Shown here piece after piece: positions 32,686 through 41,045 of a stretch of 64,000 nucleotides of DNA (its first letter is position 1; every line of letters starts with the position of its first letter). Origin of the DNA: Actinocorallia herbida (GTDB lineage Bacteria > Actinomycetota > Actinomycetes > Streptosporangiales > Streptosporangiaceae). The notes under the pieces were generated by a model. The model was not told where the DNA came from. It saw only the letters and a list, made by a program, of their open reading frames with translations, and ran no database searches. The stretch lies in contig NZ_RJKE01000001.1 in assembly GCF_003751225.1 (NCBI RefSeq), forward strand, positions 8,804,001 to 8,868,000, in the 5' to 3' direction. A program made the translations under genes and the position numbers.

Positions 32686-32837
32686 CGGCACCGTCCCGTG
32701 CCGTCGCAGACGTGGCAGTTCTCGACGCTGTCGACCCACACCACGCTGCCGTCGGCCTCACGCCGGGGCCGCTCATAGGTGACCTTCCCGGTCCCCGCGC
32801 AATGCCCGCAGGGCGGCGGTTCGGAATCCCTGGCCAA
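32682..32837 (-). CDS. DnaJ-type cysteine-rich zinc mini-protein, first of pair
   Basis: 51 residues: CGHCAGTG, then [16 protein letters not shown], then CHVCDGTG and a final RCR. This is a single complete DnaJ-like zinc module with the same PRREADG-x-W insert as the next gene. TTG 32837 is chosen because TTGGGGGT sits about six bases upstream and the remaining upstream frame has no ATG or GTG near it. The stop overlaps the next start by four bases, so the two are coupled. It is divergent from pyrD with 106 bases between. Similar free-standing zinc modules (anti-TRAP of Bacillus) bind protein partners, which is only an analogy. Confidence 0.68.
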   Translation of the reverse strand: MARDSEPPPCGHCAGTGKVTYERPRREADGSVVWVDSVENCHVCDGTGRCR

Positions 32838-32943
32838 GCGCGCACCCCCAAGGTCACCAACGACTCGGGTCCAGCATGACCCGCCGATCCCGCCGCGTCC
32901 ACCGGCCCGGCGCACACGGTCGCCGAACGGCCTGGGAGAATCG

Positions 32944-33957
32944 GTGATCGTGTACGCACTGCTGTTCTCCCAGGTCTTCAGCCGGATCGACCCCGAGCGC
33001 ATCCACCATCTGACGATGCGCGCGTTGCGCGTCGTGGAGGCGGTGCCCGGGCTCTCCGCGCTGCTCCGCCGCGTGCTGGGCCCGCAGGGCCCGCCGGTAC
33101 AGGCGTTCGGCCTGGAGTTCCCCGGCCCGCTCGGCCTCGCCGCGGGCTTCGACAAGGACGCGGTCGCCTACGAGGCGCTCGGCGCGTTCGGCTTCAGCCA
33201 TGTCGAGGTCGGCACGATCACCGGCGAGCCGCAGCCCGGCAACCCGCGCAAGCGGCTGTTCCGCCTCGTTCCGGACCGGGCGATCATCAACCGGATGGGC
33301 TTCAACAACGGCGGCGCCGCGGCCGCCGCGCCCCGGCTGCGCCGGCCGCGCCGCGCGGTCGTCGGGGTGAACATCGGCAAGACCAAGGTCGTGCCGGAGG
33401 CCGAGGCGGCGGCGGACTACGTCAAGTCCACCCGGCTCCTCGCGCCGCTCGCCGACTACCTCGTGGTGAACGTCAGCTCGCCCAACACGCCGGGCCTGCG
33501 CGATCTCCAGGCCGTCGGCGTGCTCCGGCCGCTGCTCACCGCGGTCCGGGAGGCCAAGGGCACGACCCCGCTCCTGGTGAAGATCGCGCCCGACCTCGCC
33601 GACGAGGACGTCGACGCGGTCGCCGACCTCGCGCTCGAACTCGGGCTCGACGGGATCATCGCCACCAACACCACGATCGGTCGCGAGGGCCTGCGCGGCG
33701 ACCCGGCCGTCGCGGCGGAGACCGGCGGCCTGTCCGGCGCGCCGCTCAAGGCGAGGTCCCTGGAGGTCCTTAAGCGCCTCAAGGCGCGCACCGGCGACCG
33801 GATCACCCTGGTCTCCGTCGGCGGCGTGGAGACCGCCGACGACGTCCGGGAGCGCCTCGCCGCCGGGGCGACCCTGGTGCAGGGCTACACCGCGATGATC
33901 TACCGCGGGCCGCTGTGGGCCTACCGGATCAACCGGGAGCTGGCCCGCAGGCCCTGA
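32944..33957 (+). CDS. pyrD: Dihydroorotate dehydrogenase (quinone), class 2
   Basis: Fourth step of pyrimidine synthesis, oxidising dihydroorotate to orotate with quinone at the membrane; 337 residues with FMN. The amphipathic N-terminus ([19 protein letters not shown]) that docks on the membrane marks it as class 2. [32 protein letters not shown] (catalytic Ser region), [14 protein letters not shown] and VGGVETADD are conserved. GTG 32944 follows GGGAGA; GTG 32950 is possible. It stands alone, not in a pyr operon. Confidence 0.94.
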   Translation: MIVYALLFSQVFSRIDPERIHHLTMRALRVVEAVPGLSALLRRVLGPQGPPVQAFGLEFPGPLGLAAGFDKDAVAYEALGAFGFSHVEVGTITGEPQPGNPRKRLFRLVPDRAIINRMGFNNGGAAAAAPRLRRPRRAVVGVNIGKTKVVPEAEAAADYVKSTRLLAPLADYLVVNVSSPNTPGLRDLQAVGVLRPLLTAVREAKGTTPLLVKIAPDLADEDVDAVADLALELGLDGIIATNTTIGREGLRGDPAVAAETGGLSGAPLKARSLEVLKRLKARTGDRITLVSVGGVETADDVRERLAAGATLVQGYTAMIYRGPLWAYRINRELARRP

Positions 33958-33989
33958 CGCCCCGGACCTCCCGTCGAGCGGTCGGGCCG

Positions 33990-35399
33990 TCAGCCCGTGA
34001 CCTCGAAGAAGCCGTCCGCGACGAGTTCGGGCAGCACCGCGTCGGCGTGTGCCCGGACCGCGTCCTCGTCGGCCTCGGTCAGCTGGGCGATCGCGCCGAG
34101 CAGCGGCTCCAGCGGGAGGGTGCCGTCGCAGACACCGGCGAGCGCCGCCTCGGTGGTGCCGACGCCGGTGGCCCGCCGAAGCCCCGACGTCTGGCGCAGC
34201 ACGATCCGTTCCGGGTCCTCCGCCCCGGGCCGCCCGATCTGCTCCTGCACGACGCCGTCGACGGTCCGCAGCCGGGTAAAGGGGTGGTCGGCGGCCTCGA
34301 CGGAGTCCAGGACGGACTCCACGTAGGCCCCGACGGGCTGGTCCACCGCGTGCCGCAGCTCCTCCACCTTGATCGAGCCGCCTCCCTCGCGCAGGGTGAT
34401 CCAACCGAAGCCGATCCCGGTGACGCGTTCGCGTTCGAAATAGGCGAGCCAGGCGTCGTAGCGCTCCCGGTACTCGGCGGAGCCCGCCTCGCAGGAGTCG
34501 CGCAGCCACAGTTCGGCGTACTCGGCGGGGTCCTGCACATCGCGCTGGACGACCCAGGCGTCGCAGCCGCTGATCCAGTCCGCGACGCGGTCGTCCCACG
34601 ATTCGCCGTCGACGTGCAGCCAGTTCGCCAGGAGCTGGCACCAGCCGCCCTCGGTGAGGTGGCTCGGCGCCTGCTGGACGAGCCGGCGGCAGACGTCGTC
34701 GCCGGCCATCCCGGACTCCCGGTAGGGGAACCGCCCGTCCGGCGAGATCACGAAGGGCGGGTTGGAGACGATGAGGTCGTAGCGCTCGGGCACTGGCTGG
34801 AACAGCGAGCCGAGCCGCAGTTCGGCGTCCATGCCGGACAGGTCGAGGCTGAGCCTGGCGAGTTCCAGCGCGCGCGGGTTGGTGTCGGTGGCGGTGATCC
34901 GCCGGGCCCGGTCGGCGAGCAGCAGCGCCTGGACGCCCGAGCCGGTGCCGAGGTCGAGTGCGCTGTCCACAGGCTTGTGGACGACGAGGCGGGCGAGGTT
35001 GTAGGAGGCGCCGCCGACCCCGACCACATGGTCGGCCGCCAGCGAGCCCGGCGCGTCGCCGGGCCGCACCTTGAGGTCGGAGACCGCGTACCTGGTCTGC
35101 CCCGGCCAGTCCAGCGGCTCGACGTGCAGCAGCGGCACGAGCAGGTCGCCGTCGCGGCGGGCCAGCCCCGTCCCGACGAGCTCGGCGACGGGCAGGCCGG
35201 CGGAGACGGGCACGGGCTCCTGGATCCACAGGAGGGTGGTCAGCGCGGCCAGCGTCGAGGGGTCATGGCGGACTGCGCGCAGCGCGGGCACGATCTGGTC
35301 GCGCGCGAGCGCCGCGCCGGCCACCGGGCCGAGCAGTTCCCGCACGCCGTCGACGGTGTATCCGGCCTCGTCGAAACACGCACGCAGAGTCTTCAGCAC
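33990..35399 (-). CDS. Class I SAM-dependent methyltransferase (PrmC/RlmG-like, DUF7059-type)
   Basis: 469 residues. The N-terminal helical domain (about 1-90) is followed by a Rossmann methyltransferase core: motif I SALDLGTGSGVQALLLA, ITATDTNPRALELARL, and the catalytic SNPPFV typical of N-methylation of Asn/Gln or adenine/guanine amino groups. A C-terminal winged-helix-like region follows. Such proteins modify rRNA or translation factors; the target here is unknown. GTG 35399 has AGGA seven bases upstream and a CAGGAT box six bases before it, so initiation may be leaderless. It is divergent from the SanA-like gene. Confidence 0.82.
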   Translation of the reverse strand: MLKTLRACFDEAGYTVDGVRELLGPVAGAALARDQIVPALRAVRHDPSTLAALTTLLWIQEPVPVSAGLPVAELVGTGLARRDGDLLVPLLHVEPLDWPGQTRYAVSDLKVRPGDAPGSLAADHVVGVGGASYNLARLVVHKPVDSALDLGTGSGVQALLLADRARRITATDTNPRALELARLSLDLSGMDAELRLGSLFQPVPERYDLIVSNPPFVISPDGRFPYRESGMAGDDVCRRLVQQAPSHLTEGGWCQLLANWLHVDGESWDDRVADWISGCDAWVVQRDVQDPAEYAELWLRDSCEAGSAEYRERYDAWLAYFERERVTGIGFGWITLREGGGSIKVEELRHAVDQPVGAYVESVLDSVEAADHPFTRLRTVDGVVQEQIGRPGAEDPERIVLRQTSGLRRATGVGTTEAALAGVCDGTLPLEPLLGAIAQLTEADEDAVRAHADAVLPELVADGFFEVTG

Positions 35400-35437
35400 C
35401 CGCTCATCCTGCCGGACCGCAAGACCTCTCGCGCGCC

Positions 35438-35443
35438 TATGAT
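35438..35443 (+). promoter_or_regulatory. -10 box (TATGAT) for leaderless SanA-like gene
   Basis: TATGAT is a near-consensus -10 hexamer ending seven bases before ATG 35451, which has no ribosome-binding site. This argues for leaderless initiation at 35451 and against the in-frame ATG at 35439, which lies inside the promoter. Confidence 0.55.
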
Positions 35444-35450
35444 CGTCGGC

Positions 35451-36110
35451 ATGGACCCGCGGCGGATCATCGGCTCCCGCAGGGCGCGCGTCATCGCCGT
35501 CGTGGTGGTGGTCTTGATCGTCCTGTCCCCGACGGTCTGGGCGCACGCCACCGCGCACGGCAGGATCACCGGGGTGGCGGGAGCGCCCAAGGCGGAGGTG
35601 GCACTCGTGCTCGGCGCGGGGCTCACCCCGGCCGGTACGCCCACCCCGTTCCTCGCCCGGCGGCTGGACCGCGCGATCGAGCTCGTCGAGAGCGGCAAGG
35701 CGAGAGTGCTGCTGCTCAGCGGCGACAACGGGCAGACGACCTATGACGAACCCACCGCGATGCGCGACTACCTGGTCGCGCACGGCGTCTCAGCACGGGT
35801 GATCGTGCTCGACCACGCCGGATTCGACACCTGGGACTCGTGCGTCCGCGCACGGCGGATCTTCGGGGTGACCAGGGCCCTCGTGGTGAGTCAGTACTTC
35901 CACCTGACGAGAGCCGTCGCCCTGTGCCGCCGCGCGGGCGTCGACGCCCACGGGGTAGGGGACAGTCCGCCGTACCGCATGCCCAATCTGTACGGATACG
36001 TCCGCGAGGTCCCCGCCACCCTCAAAGCAATGGGCGACGTGATCCTTCGCAGGGACCCGAGATTCCTCGGGCCCCGCGAGGACGGAGTGGATCGGGCACT
36101 CCAGGAGTGA
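35451..36110 (+). CDS. SanA/YdcF-family (DUF218) membrane-anchored protein
   Basis: 219 residues: a basic N-terminus and single span (about 10-35), then a DUF218 domain outside the membrane. Motifs are VALVLGAGLTPAGTPTPFLARRLD, VLLLSGDNGQTTYDEPTAMRDYL, VIVLDHAGFDTWDSCVRAR and LVVSQYFHLTRAVALCRRAGVDAHGV, all standard for SanA (vancomycin exclusion at high temperature) and YdcF/ElyC envelope proteins. It probably takes part in cell-envelope homeostasis; the biochemical activity of the family is not established. The start is set by the leaderless promoter. Confidence 0.85.
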   Translation: MDPRRIIGSRRARVIAVVVVVLIVLSPTVWAHATAHGRITGVAGAPKAEVALVLGAGLTPAGTPTPFLARRLDRAIELVESGKARVLLLSGDNGQTTYDEPTAMRDYLVAHGVSARVIVLDHAGFDTWDSCVRARRIFGVTRALVVSQYFHLTRAVALCRRAGVDAHGVGDSPPYRMPNLYGYVREVPATLKAMGDVILRRDPRFLGPREDGVDRALQE

Positions 36111-36176
36111 CGGTGTTCTTGCCCTCAGGCACACCTGTACTCATCGCCCGCGCGAACGCGGACGCGAATCAGGTGG

Positions 36177-36386
36177 TCAACCCGCTGAGCTGTCCTTGGG
36201 CTGGTAGTCCGCGTAGTCCGCGTACTTGTCGACCAACTCGTCGTCATAGGAGTCATCGATCTCCGCGGGCTGCACGGGTGATACTCCCAGCTCGTCCGAA
36301 AGGCGGTCGAGGTCAGTGTGGCCGCCGTTGTACTTCAGCTGGCGAGCGACCTTAACCTGCTTGGCCTTAGCTCGGCCTCGCCCCAT
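36177..36386 (-). CDS. DUF3073 domain protein
   Basis: 69 residues. MGRGRAKAKQVKVARQLKYN at the N-terminus is the invariant start of DUF3073, a small actinobacterial protein of unknown function with a basic head and an acidic tail (IDDSYDDELVDKYADY). ATG 36386 follows AAGGGGGT. It lies next to valine dehydrogenase and near bldC and purFM, the same neighbourhood I recall from Streptomyces, which supports the call. Confidence 0.92.
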   Translation of the reverse strand: MGRGRAKAKQVKVARQLKYNGGHTDLDRLSDELGVSPVQPAEIDDSYDDELVDKYADYADYQPKDSSAG

Positions 36387-36628
36387 TGGCTCGACCCCCT
36401 TGATGGTCAGGGCTTCTACTGGCCCTATCGCTACGCTTACGCACACGCGCTGACACGTCTGAGCCGTGCGTCAGCTACGGGTACAACCGTACCCGTTTTA
36501 CACGCGGCTCGGTACGTGTCTAGACGGTGGCGCCTGCCTTTGCCGTGGTGGCAGCCAGTCTAATGGGACCCGGACACCGCCCTGACCTGCGGCGACGGCC
36601 CCCCGAGCGATCGTTTGACAACTCAGGG

Positions 36629-37687
36629 TTAGTTCAGCCAGATACCCTTCAGCCGCCCGACTTCGGACATTCTGCGCTCGGCGAGCCGGTCCGCGGCGAC
36701 CGCGGGGGGTATCCCCTCCCCGTCGGCGAGCGCGAAGATCCGGCGGGTGGTCTCGAAGATCTGCTCTGCTCTGGCGCGCGCCCGCTCCATCGAGAATCCG
36801 TGCACCTCGTCGGCGACCTGGATCACCCCGCCCGCGTTCACCACGTAGTCGGGGGCGTAGAGGATGTCCCGGGCGGCGAGCGCCTTCTCTATCCCGGGGT
36901 GCGCGAGCTGGTTGTTGGCTCCGCCGCACACGATCGCCGCGCGCAGCACCTCCACCACCTCATCGGTCAGCGCGTGGCCGAGCGCGCAGGGCGCGTAGAC
37001 GTCGATCCCCGAGGCGATCAGCGCCGCGGTGTCGGGGACGACGACCGTGCCCAGGTGCCGCTCGGCGACCCGGGCGGCGGCCTCGGGGTCGATATCACAG
37101 ATCACGAGGGCCGCGCCGTCCGCGGTCAGGAGTTCGGCGAGGCGGTGGCCGACCTTGCCCACGCCCTCGATGCCGACGGTCCGGCCGGCGAGGGTGGGCG
37201 CGCCCCAGACGCGCTCGGCCGCGGCCCGCATGCCCTGGAAGACGCCGAGGGCGGTGAGGATCGAGGAGTCGCCCGCACCGCCGTGGGAGGTGGTGCGGCC
37301 GGTGACGAAGGAGGACTCGCGAGCGACGTGATCCATGTCCTCGCTGTAGGTGCCCACATCGCAGGCGGTGACGTAGCGGCCGTTCAGGCTCTGCACGAAG
37401 CGGCCGTAGGCGCGCAGCAGCGCCTCGCTCTTGTCCATCCGGGGATCGCCGATGATGACGGCCTTGCCCCCGCCGTGGTCGAGGCCCGCCATGGCGTTCT
37501 TGTAGGTCATGCCGCGTGACAGATCCAGGACGTCGGCGAGCGCGGCGTCTTCTGAGGCGTAAGGAAAGAACCGGGTTCCGCCGAGCGCCGGGCCGAGCGC
37601 GGTGGAGTGGATCGCGATGATCGCGCGCAGGCCGCTCGCCTCATCGGCGCAGAAGACGACCTGTTCGTGCCCCTGGAAAACGGTCAC
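36629..37687 (-). CDS. vdh: Valine/leucine dehydrogenase (Glu/Leu/Phe/Val family)
   Basis: NAD-dependent oxidative deamination of branched-chain amino acids to 2-oxoacids, 352 residues. [11 protein letters not shown] and the catalytic-Lys region [20 protein letters not shown] are at the N-terminus; the Rossmann NAD domain has [17 protein letters not shown] and [11 protein letters not shown]. Conserved neighbours (DUF3073, bldC) point to the streptomycete valine dehydrogenase vdh; leucine dehydrogenase is the alternative name for the same family. Its products could feed the 2-oxoacid dehydrogenase encoded at 53848-57477. GTG start from a probable leaderless promoter. Confidence 0.88.
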   Translation of the reverse strand: MTVFQGHEQVVFCADEASGLRAIIAIHSTALGPALGGTRFFPYASEDAALADVLDLSRGMTYKNAMAGLDHGGGKAVIIGDPRMDKSEALLRAYGRFVQSLNGRYVTACDVGTYSEDMDHVARESSFVTGRTTSHGGAGDSSILTALGVFQGMRAAAERVWGAPTLAGRTVGIEGVGKVGHRLAELLTADGAALVICDIDPEAAARVAERHLGTVVVPDTAALIASGIDVYAPCALGHALTDEVVEVLRAAIVCGGANNQLAHPGIEKALAARDILYAPDYVVNAGGVIQVADEVHGFSMERARARAEQIFETTRRIFALADGEGIPPAVAADRLAERRMSEVGRLKGIWLN

Positions 37688-37693
37688 GGGATC

Positions 37694-37699
37694 AGCCTA
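37694..37699 (-). promoter_or_regulatory. -10 box (TAGGCT) for leaderless vdh
   Basis: Reading leftward, TAGGCT ends six bases before GTG 37687 with no convincing ribosome-binding site, the leaderless spacing seen at several other genes here. Confidence 0.48.
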
Positions 37700-38305
37700 A
37701 GACCGCGCGGGGAGTCCCCTGACCACGAAGGCCCCTCGAACCGGCTCCGGCCGAGGGACCCGAACACCCCTGCCGTCCCGACAAAACCCCACCAACCACG
37801 CCAGACACGCGATCTCCGGCGTTTCTCGACCAAGAGCACCATTCATGACCGACCACCCCAAGGAAGCGGCGCAGCGCGCTTTTCAGGGCCGGACAGGCGC
37901 GGAAACGGCCCCACCCGCCGATCACGGGCGTTGTCGGCGTTCCGGTCGGCACCGATCCCGAGCCGACAAGAAGGGCAAAGTAGCGGTAAAAACCCCTGCT
38001 CAGCGCGTCGTTCGCGACGTCCGGTGACCGATCGCAACGACCGGGTCGGGACAAACTCCCGCAGAAAGTTCTCGATTCCGCACGCCATGGCACCATACGT
38101 GTCGCTAGAATCACTCAGCGTAACCCAGTCATCACGAACACGCAGATTTGAGCCAGGGGGCTTGCTTACTGCGGTGAGTGATGGCAAGGTTACACCTTGT
38201 GATGTCATAGTGGCTCGTTCCGGGCCATAGGGGACATCGGTAACCCGCGCGAAAACCAGATCGCAGGATCGGCTGCCAGACGGTCCACGGAGGAGAGGCC
38301 GCACC
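37700..38305 (+). promoter_or_regulatory. Long upstream region of bldC
   Basis: About 600 bases without a convincing gene. The first half is still GC-rich and contains a 60-codon open frame (37845-38027) with weak codon bias that I do not accept as a gene. From about 38020 the sequence becomes less GC-rich, as expected for a promoter and leader. It contains a perfect inverted repeat CAAGGT-TAC-ACCTTG (38185-38199), followed by CATAGT, a possible -10, at 38206-38211. A developmental regulator with several promoters or a long 5' leader would explain the length. Confidence 0.45.
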
Positions 38306-38509
38306 ATGTCAGCACGTACACCAGAGGCAGAGCCCTTGCTGACCCCGGCAGAGGTGGCGACGATGTTCCGGGTCGACCCCAAGACGGTCACGCGGTGGGC
38401 GAAGGCCGGCAAGCTGACGTCCATCCGTACCCTGGGTGGGCACCGGCGTTACCGCGAAGCCGAGGTCCGTGCGCTGCTTGCGGGCATTCCGCAGCAGCGC
38501 TCGGAGTAG
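38306..38509 (+). CDS. bldC: Developmental transcriptional regulator BldC (MerR-like winged helix)
   Basis: 67 residues, essentially the whole BldC protein: LLTPAEVATMFRVDPKTVTR (helix-turn-helix), WAKAGKLTSIRTLGGHRRYR (wing) and EAEVRALLAGIPQQRSE. In Streptomyces BldC binds DNA cooperatively as a head-to-tail multimer at direct repeats and delays the switch to sporulation. Sequence identity to the known protein is very high by eye. GGAGGAG precedes the ATG. A long upstream region and tandem terminators show it is a single-gene unit. Confidence 0.97.
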   Translation: MSARTPEAEPLLTPAEVATMFRVDPKTVTRWAKAGKLTSIRTLGGHRRYREAEVRALLAGIPQQRSE

Positions 38510-38523
38510 GGCGTCAGCTCGCC

Positions 38524-38590
38524 GGACCATCGACCGATGGTCCACCCAACAGGCCGCCGAGCCGCCCCGCACGGGGTCTCGGCGGCCTGT
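38524..38590. terminator. Tandem perfect hairpins after bldC
   Basis: GGACCATCG and CGATGGTCC (38524-38543) form a 9-base-pair stem with a two-base loop. Next, ACAGGCCGCCGAG (38549-38561) pairs perfectly with CTCGGCGGCCTGT (38578-38590). Together they separate bldC from the convergent TetR gene. Confidence 0.8.
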
Positions 38591-38606
38591 TCGTGGTCGG
38601 GCGGGC

Positions 38607-39290
38607 TCAGTCCTTGGCCTGGGACTCCTGCTTCGCGAGCCGCGCGAGCGCCTCGGCGAGCTCCGGGTCCATTTCGGCGGCCTTCGCCAGAGTGAGGACG
38701 ATCTGGTCGACCAGAAGGGCCTCGACCTGTGGCCGGGGGAGGTCGCGGTGCTCCAGCCAGTCCAGCGCCGCGGTCTCCACGGCCGTCATCCACATCCGCA
38801 GCGTGACGCGCAGGACGGGACCCGGCTGCCCGGTGGAGATCTCCCGGCTGATCCGGTCCAGGAGCAGCGCGCGGGTGCCCTCGACGATCTCGGTCACCTC
38901 GCCGGAACCGGACGCCGTCCCGCCGCGCACCATGGCGAGGTAGCCGGTGGCGTGGTCCTCGACGAACCGGAAGTAGCGGCCCAGGGAGAGCCCGAGGCGC
39001 TCCAGCGAGGTGCCCTCGGTCGGCGCCTCCAGAAGGTCGCCGAGCTGCTTGGCGGCACTGCGCAGCGCCGCGAGGTACAGCTCCTGCTTGCCGCCGAAGT
39101 AGTGGTAGACCAGCGCCCGCGACGCGCCCGCGGCTTCCGCGACGTCGTCGATGGAGATCTCTTCGGGCGGCAGGCGGCTGAAGAGGTCGAGCGCCGCCTC
39201 GATCAGCTCGTCCCTGCGGGCGTCGACGCTCAGCCGCCGACGGGCCCTTCTCGCCCTGCCCGCCTCCGGAGCCGCCTGCTCTGCCACCAT
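38607..39290 (-). CDS. TetR family transcriptional regulator
   Basis: 227 residues. The N-terminal helix-turn-helix has RRDELIEAALDLFSRLPPEE, ISIDDVAEAAGASRALVYHY and FGGKQELYLAAL; a basic Arg-rich stretch precedes it ([10 protein letters not shown]). The ligand domain resembles actinobacterial TetR regulators with a tetracyclin-repressor-like C-terminal domain. Start codon choice is open: ATG 39290 is the usual call, but TACGCT ends six bases before the next codon, GTG 39287, which would suit a leaderless start one residue later. It is divergent from a LacI-type gene with AT-rich sequence and two GTTAC direct repeats (near 39387 and 39397) between them. Confidence 0.85.
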   Translation of the reverse strand: MVAEQAAPEAGRARRARRRLSVDARRDELIEAALDLFSRLPPEEISIDDVAEAAGASRALVYHYFGGKQELYLAALRSAAKQLGDLLEAPTEGTSLERLGLSLGRYFRFVEDHATGYLAMVRGGTASGSGEVTEIVEGTRALLLDRISREISTGQPGPVLRVTLRMWMTAVETAALDWLEHRDLPRPQVEALLVDQIVLTLAKAAEMDPELAEALARLAKQESQAKD

Positions 39291-39293
39291 GGC

Positions 39294-39299
39294 AGCGTA
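39294..39299 (-). promoter_or_regulatory. Possible -10 box (TACGCT) of the TetR gene
   Basis: Reading leftward, TACGCT is six bases before GTG 39287 and only three before ATG 39290. The leaderless spacing rule would favour the GTG as the true start. Confidence 0.35.
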
Positions 39300-39502
39300 T
39301 CCGAGCCGGTGAGGCCCCTCCGCCCGCGTGCCACCCGGCGGGAAGGGGATTTTCGGACACCCGATCACGACCGTATAAACATACCCGTTACACGCGGTTA
39401 CGGACCCGTTTGGCGCAGGGCGGGGGCAGCATGGCATCTTCTTCTTTGTGAAGTAACTGCGATGGCGGCAGGCCCTGCTTTTCTCCCCCCGACAGGAGAG
39501 CC

Positions 39503-40549
39503 ATGTCAGCTGATGAAAACGCGCCGCGGCCCGACTCCGGCGTGCCCCGGCAGTCGTCGAGCAAGCCGACGATCCGCAATGTCGCCGAGCGCGCCGGCGT
39601 CTCGAAGTCGCTGGTCTCCCTCGTCATGCGCGGGTCACCGCATGTGAGCGAGCGGCGGAGACAGGCCGTGCTGAAAGCCGCGCGGGAGCTCGGCTACCGG
39701 CCCAACGCCGTCGCGCGGAGCCTCGTGGAGGGGCGCACCCGCCTCATCGGCGCGCTCGTCGCCGACCTCCACAACCCGTTCTTCGCCGAGACGCTGGACG
39801 GCCTCCAGGAGAGCCTGCACGGCGAGGGCCTGCGGATGCTCGTCGGATCCGGCCGCTGGGACCCGTTGTTCGAGGCCGAGGCCGTCGAGGCGTTCCTGGA
39901 AATGCGGGTGGACGGGCTGGTCCTGCTCAGCGTCGTGCCCGACTCCCTCAAGGAGGCCGCGGCGTCGGTGCCGGTGGTGGTGGTCGGCGAGCGCGACGTC
40001 GAGGGCGTGGACATCGTCGTGGACGACGACGAACTGGGCGCGAGCCTGGCCGTCGACCACCTCGTGGGCCACGGGCACCGCAGGATCGCGCACATCGAGG
40101 GCTCCCCATCGGGCACCGCGCGGTATCGGCGGGCCGGTTACGAGGCGGCGATGACCCGGCACGGGCTCGCCGACTTCATCGTGGTCGAGTCCGGCGACTT
40201 CACCGAGGACGGCGGCCACCGCGCGGCCCGCGCGCTGCTGGACCGGCCCGACCGGCCGACCGCGATCTTCTGCCCCAACGACCTCGTCGCGACCGGCGCC
40301 CTGTCGGCGGCCGACGAGCTGGGCCTGCGGGTCCCGCAGGACGTCTCGATCGTGGGCTACGACAACACCCATCTCGCGGCCATCCGGCACATCTCGCTGA
40401 CCAGCGTCGACCAGCCCCGCCGCGACATGGGGCGGGTCGCCGCGTCCCTGCTGTGCTCCCGGATCGAGGACGCCGCCCGTCCCGTCCGGCAGGAACTGGT
40501 CATGCCGCATCTGGTCGTGCGGTCGACGACGGGTCCCGTGCCGGTCTGA
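39503..40549 (+). CDS. LacI family transcriptional regulator
   Basis: 348 residues. The LacI helix-turn-helix is at about 22-70 ([35 protein letters not shown]), followed by a periplasmic-binding-protein-like sugar domain ([74 protein letters not shown]). It should bind DNA as a dimer and respond to a small sugar or sugar-like ligand. GACAGGAGAG precedes the ATG. No sugar transporter or catabolic gene lies beside it, so its targets are probably elsewhere. Confidence 0.9.
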   Translation: MSADENAPRPDSGVPRQSSSKPTIRNVAERAGVSKSLVSLVMRGSPHVSERRRQAVLKAARELGYRPNAVARSLVEGRTRLIGALVADLHNPFFAETLDGLQESLHGEGLRMLVGSGRWDPLFEAEAVEAFLEMRVDGLVLLSVVPDSLKEAAASVPVVVVGERDVEGVDIVVDDDELGASLAVDHLVGHGHRRIAHIEGSPSGTARYRRAGYEAAMTRHGLADFIVVESGDFTEDGGHRAARALLDRPDRPTAIFCPNDLVATGALSAADELGLRVPQDVSIVGYDNTHLAAIRHISLTSVDQPRRDMGRVAASLLCSRIEDAARPVRQELVMPHLVVRSTTGPVPV

Positions 40550-40706
40550 GCGGCTGAGCGGCCCGGTCCCGAGCCGTCCTGTGAGGTGGAGATCTTTCCG
40601 GGCCGGAGTAAGGGACTGCCCAACTCTGCCTTGAAGGGCTGGCCTCCTGCTTGAGGCCCCCGTTGGATGGGTGCCGTTCGGCAGGATCGTCCAGGGGGGT
40701 ACATCC

Positions 40707-40946
40707 GTGCGTGATCCGGAGTTGGTTTCGTGCGCCCAGCGCGCGGCGAGTGAGCTGGAGCGTGCCTGGCAGCAGTGGCGGCACGCGCGGGGCATGGCCG
40801 AGAGCCCGGCCCCCGAGTCCGTCGCCAGCTATGTCGCCCACTCGATCGACCATCCGTGGGGCAGGCCCCGGGTGGTGCTCGGTCTCGACGCCGAGGAGGC
40901 ACGGGCGCTCGCGGCCTTGCTGGGCCGGGAAGAAGCGGTGGCCTGA
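40707..40946 (+). CDS. Small hypothetical protein
   Basis: 79 residues, soluble, with a helical N-terminal half (CAQRAASELERAWQQWRHA) and a C-terminal helix (DAEEARALAALLGREEAV) around a Pro-rich turn (IDHPWGRPRVVLGL). GTG 40707 has GGGGGG seven bases upstream. No family is recognised, but similar short proteins are common in related genomes. It lies between the LacI regulator and the amidase on the same strand. Confidence 0.65.
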   Translation: MRDPELVSCAQRAASELERAWQQWRHARGMAESPAPESVASYVAHSIDHPWGRPRVVLGLDAEEARALAALLGREEAVA

Positions 40947-41045
40947 CCAGGTGCGGAGGGATGTTCGCGGGAGCGCCCATCCCTCCGCCGCCGTTTCCCC
41001 ATAGACTGGGTCGGTTCATAACGAACCGATCACGGGGAGTCGATC

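Noticed and set aside
33915-35438. Upstream part of a 731-codon frame ending in the SanA-like gene
   Set aside because: This part is antisense to the methyltransferase; only the portion from 35451 encodes a recognisable protein, and a promoter -10 box lies at its start.
37845-38027. 60-codon open frame in the bldC upstream region
   Set aside because: Third-position G/C bias is weak and fades along the frame, no ribosome-binding site precedes it and no homology is recognised. It could be revisited if conserved in relatives.
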